NCBI GenBank assembly: GCA_036639955.1
Contig: JAVWHP010000001.1
Location: 124,001-188,000 of the forward strand
Direction of reading: 5' to 3'
Source of the DNA: JAVWHP01 sp036639955
GTDB taxonomy: Bacteria; Bacillota_I; Bacilli_A; Erysipelotrichales; Erysipelotrichaceae
Length of the DNA stretch: 64,000 bases
Shown in pieces: positions 62,274 through 64,000 of the stretch. The notes beneath the pieces were generated by a model that was given only the letters and a program-made list of their open reading frames with translations, was not told the DNA's origin and made no database searches. The translations under genes and the position numbers were made by a program. Every line of letters starts with the position of its first letter. Positions within the stretch are counted from its first letter, which is position 1.

Positions 62274-62767
62274 AGATTATGTACCTTCCTTATTTTCATT
62301 AGACTATTATACACCGGTTCAAAGAGAAATAAACATAAAATTGCACTTAAACAACCCTGTATAATACTAGTCTTAAGACCCATTATAACATAAAACAACG
62401 TCACAGTAGGAGAAAACATTATAAAACCTAAATCAACAAGCATACCAGTAGCGAAGGATAAAGTTCCACAAATAAGTGGAACTACCTTCATATGCTTAAT
62501 TAATATAGAACTACTATAACTTAAGATACAAGCATATGAAGGATATATTAGCATGTACATAATATTCCACGGTGTAAATCCATTAACAAGCATATTTATT
62601 AGTGCGAATATTATACATGCTAATATAGTATCCTTCTTAAATACTAAAGAGAATACAAGGATGGTGAAGGTTATAAGTTCTAAATATAAGATAAAGGAAA
62701 AACTATAGAAGATAGTAAATAGGATACTACCCATTATAGCTATTCTTGTTAAAGTTCTTATTTTCAT
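62270..62767 (-). CDS. ECF transporter substrate-specific (S) component
   Basis: 165 residues, six membrane segments, with the N-terminal IRTLTRIAIMGSILFTIFYSFSFI and small-residue-rich helices typical of S components that plug into a shared EcfAA'T energy module (not in the window). The pairing with a DUF4430 protein suggests a cobalamin-like ligand, as proposed for CbrT-type systems, but I see no B12 riboswitch. The start codon overlaps the stop of the YgiQ gene. Confidence 0.75.
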   Translation of the reverse strand: MKIRTLTRIAIMGSILFTIFYSFSFILYLELITFTILVFSLVFKKDTILACIIFALINMLVNGFTPWNIMYMLIYPSYACILSYSSSILIKHMKVVPLICGTLSFATGMLVDLGFIMFSPTVTLFYVIMGLKTSIIQGCLSAILCLFLFEPVYNSLMKIRKVHNL

Positions 62768-64000
62768 TACTTATGATCCTTATGTTTATTAAAGCTACTG
62801 AATTTACTATATTTATTATAACTAGGTTTACCATAGCTTTTATTAGTTTTAGTAGTATTTCGTTTTCCGATTAAGCATTTAGGTTCATTACCTACTAGAT
62901 CTAGACGATTAGCTAGTTTTAATGCATTATATACTAATTCATAGTTTTGAGGATAATTAAATTGCATAAGTGCTCTTTGCATTGATTTTTCTTCATAGCT
63001 TTTAGCAACATATACTTTACTCATTGTTTTAGGATCTATTTCTGTATAATACATACAGGTAGCTAGCGTCCCTGGTGTTGGATAAAAGTCTTGGACTTGT
63101 TTTGGTGTATGATGTATTGACTTTAGATACTCAGCAAGCTCAATAGCAGCATTTAAATCACTACCAGGATGAGAACTCATCAAATAAGGAACAGCAAACT
63201 GATTCATATTAAATTCTTTATTCTTTTTCTCAAATTTATCTATAAATTTTAAATATAGTTCTTTATGAGGTTTACCCATCTTATCTAAAACTTTAGAAGA
63301 GATATGTTCAGGAGCTACTCTTAACTGTCCTGATATATGATATTTAACTAACTCATTAAAGAAGGTTTCATCTTTATCATACATTAAATAATCATAGCGT
63401 ATACCACTTCTAATAAAGACTTTTTTAACTGTAGGTATCTTTCTTAGTTCTCTTAACATTTTAAGATAATTAGAATGATCAACTACTAAGTTATTACAAG
63501 CTTTAGGAAATAAACAATCTTTATGTACACAAGCACCATGTTCAATTTGTTTATCACAAGCTGTTCTAGAAAAATTAGCAGTAGGTCCTCCTAAATCATT
63601 AATATACCCTTTAAAATTAGGCAACTTAGTTATAATCTTACCTTCTTCTATAATACTTTCAGTACTTCTAGTTGATATAATTCTTCCTTGATGTTGAGTA
63701 ATAGCACAGAATGTACAAGACCCAAAACAACCTCTATTACTTACTATAGAATATTGGACCTCATCAATAGCTGGTATATGATGATAACTAGGATGAGCAG
63801 CGCGCATATAAGGTAATGAATAAGTAAAATCCATCTCCGCTTGACTAAGCGGAAGAGGTGGTTGGTTTTGGACTACAAACCAACCATTATAGGGTTCAAC
63901 TAATATCTTAGAATTTATAGCATCTATATTTTCATGTTGAACCCTAATACTTTCAGCATATGTAAGTTTATTAGTACGTAGTTCATCATAACTAGGAAGA
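62767..64000 (-). CDS. YgiQ family radical SAM protein (cut by window edge)
   Basis: At least 411 residues; the frame is open through position 64000, so the N-terminus is missing. Residues before the internal ATG at 63834 (GWFVVQNQPPLPLSQAE) are family sequence, proving the start is upstream. The [4Fe-4S]/SAM motif NRGCFGSCTFCAI gives CxxxCxxC, and SCDKQIEHGACVHKDCLFPKAC-like cysteines (read GACVHKDCLFPKAC) and FYPTPGTLATCMYYT follow. Function unassigned; related to MiaB-like enzymes. Confidence 0.9.
   Translation of the reverse strand, partial: LPSYDELRTNKLTYAESIRVQHENIDAINSKILVEPYNGWFVVQNQPPLPLSQAEMDFTYSLPYMRAAHPSYHHIPAIDEVQYSIVSNRGCFGSCTFCAITQHQGRIISTRSTESIIEEGKIITKLPNFKGYINDLGGPTANFSRTACDKQIEHGACVHKDCLFPKACNNLVVDHSNYLKMLRELRKIPTVKKVFIRSGIRYDYLMYDKDETFFNELVKYHISGQLRVAPEHISSKVLDKMGKPHKELYLKFIDKFEKKNKEFNMNQFAVPYLMSSHPGSDLNAAIELAEYLKSIHHTPKQVQDFYPTPGTLATCMYYTEIDPKTMSKVYVAKSYEEKSMQRALMQFNYPQNYELVYNALKLANRLDLVGNEPKCLIGKRNTTKTNKSYGKPSYNKYSKFSSFNKHKDHK

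Overview
The window is AT-rich (about 30% G+C by eye), densely packed and mostly coded on the minus strand. It comes from a low-G+C Bacillota, most likely a fermentative, anaerobic member of the Bacilli/Erysipelotrichia type. The evidence is a Gram-positive PolC, the rimP-nusA-ylxR-ylxQ-infB-rbfA cluster, a radC-mreC-mreD-minC-minD-spoIVFA-spoIVFB neighbourhood, a threonyl T-box, and a trimeric [FeFe] hydrogenase. The spoIVFA/spoIVFB pair implies a spore-forming ancestry. TGA is used as a stop throughout.

Layout. 1-2.3 kb: a CorA-type transporter (cut by the window edge), an AEC permease, a zinc-ribbon membrane protein and an unknown gene. 2.3-6.2 kb: a wall-polymer operon (two glycosyltransferases, TagA, UDP-GlcNAc 2-epimerase). 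6.3-10.9 kb: hydC-hydB-hydA behind a promoter region with Rex-like operators. 11.1-13.2 kb: thrS and its T-box. 13.2-24.1 kb: aminopeptidase, ROK kinase, pyk, pfkA and the replication/repair run dnaI-dnaB-coaE-mutM-polA. 24.2-31.6 kb: a histidine-free ZnuA-like lipoprotein, then the spoIVF/min/mre/radC shape-and-division block. 31.7-33.9 kb: a c-di-GMP phosphodiesterase. 34.1-36.8 kb: a decayed prophage abutting tRNA-Lys. 37.1-43.5 kb: metA, feoAB, envelope proteins and an ABC-F ATPase. 43.6-46 kb: a CtpE-like P-type ATPase. 46.2-55.7 kb: the translation/transcription-factor operon and polC. 55.8-59.9 kb: an RpiR regulator, a PadR/DUF1700/DUF4097 envelope module and a family 4 glycosidase. 60.1-64 kb: rnc-plsX, a DUF4430 protein plus an ECF S component, and a YgiQ-type radical SAM protein (cut by the window edge).

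How it works together. Glucose phosphorylation, PfkA and Pyk feed glycolysis. The NADH-dependent hydrogenase disposes of electrons, plausibly under redox (Rex) control. The remainder is housekeeping for replication, translation, cell shape, metal uptake and the cell wall.

The most unusual signals are: (1) a remarkable number of long, perfect inverted repeats inside ordinary coding sequences (14 with arms of at least 12 bp), far more than base composition should give; (2) a wrecked prophage, in which an integrase 3' end is fused tail-to-head with a 5'-truncated capsid-protease gene that also carries a homopolymer frameshift; (3) a HydB with a fused, cysteine-depleted ferredoxin domain; (4) a metal-binding-protein homologue that has lost every histidine.
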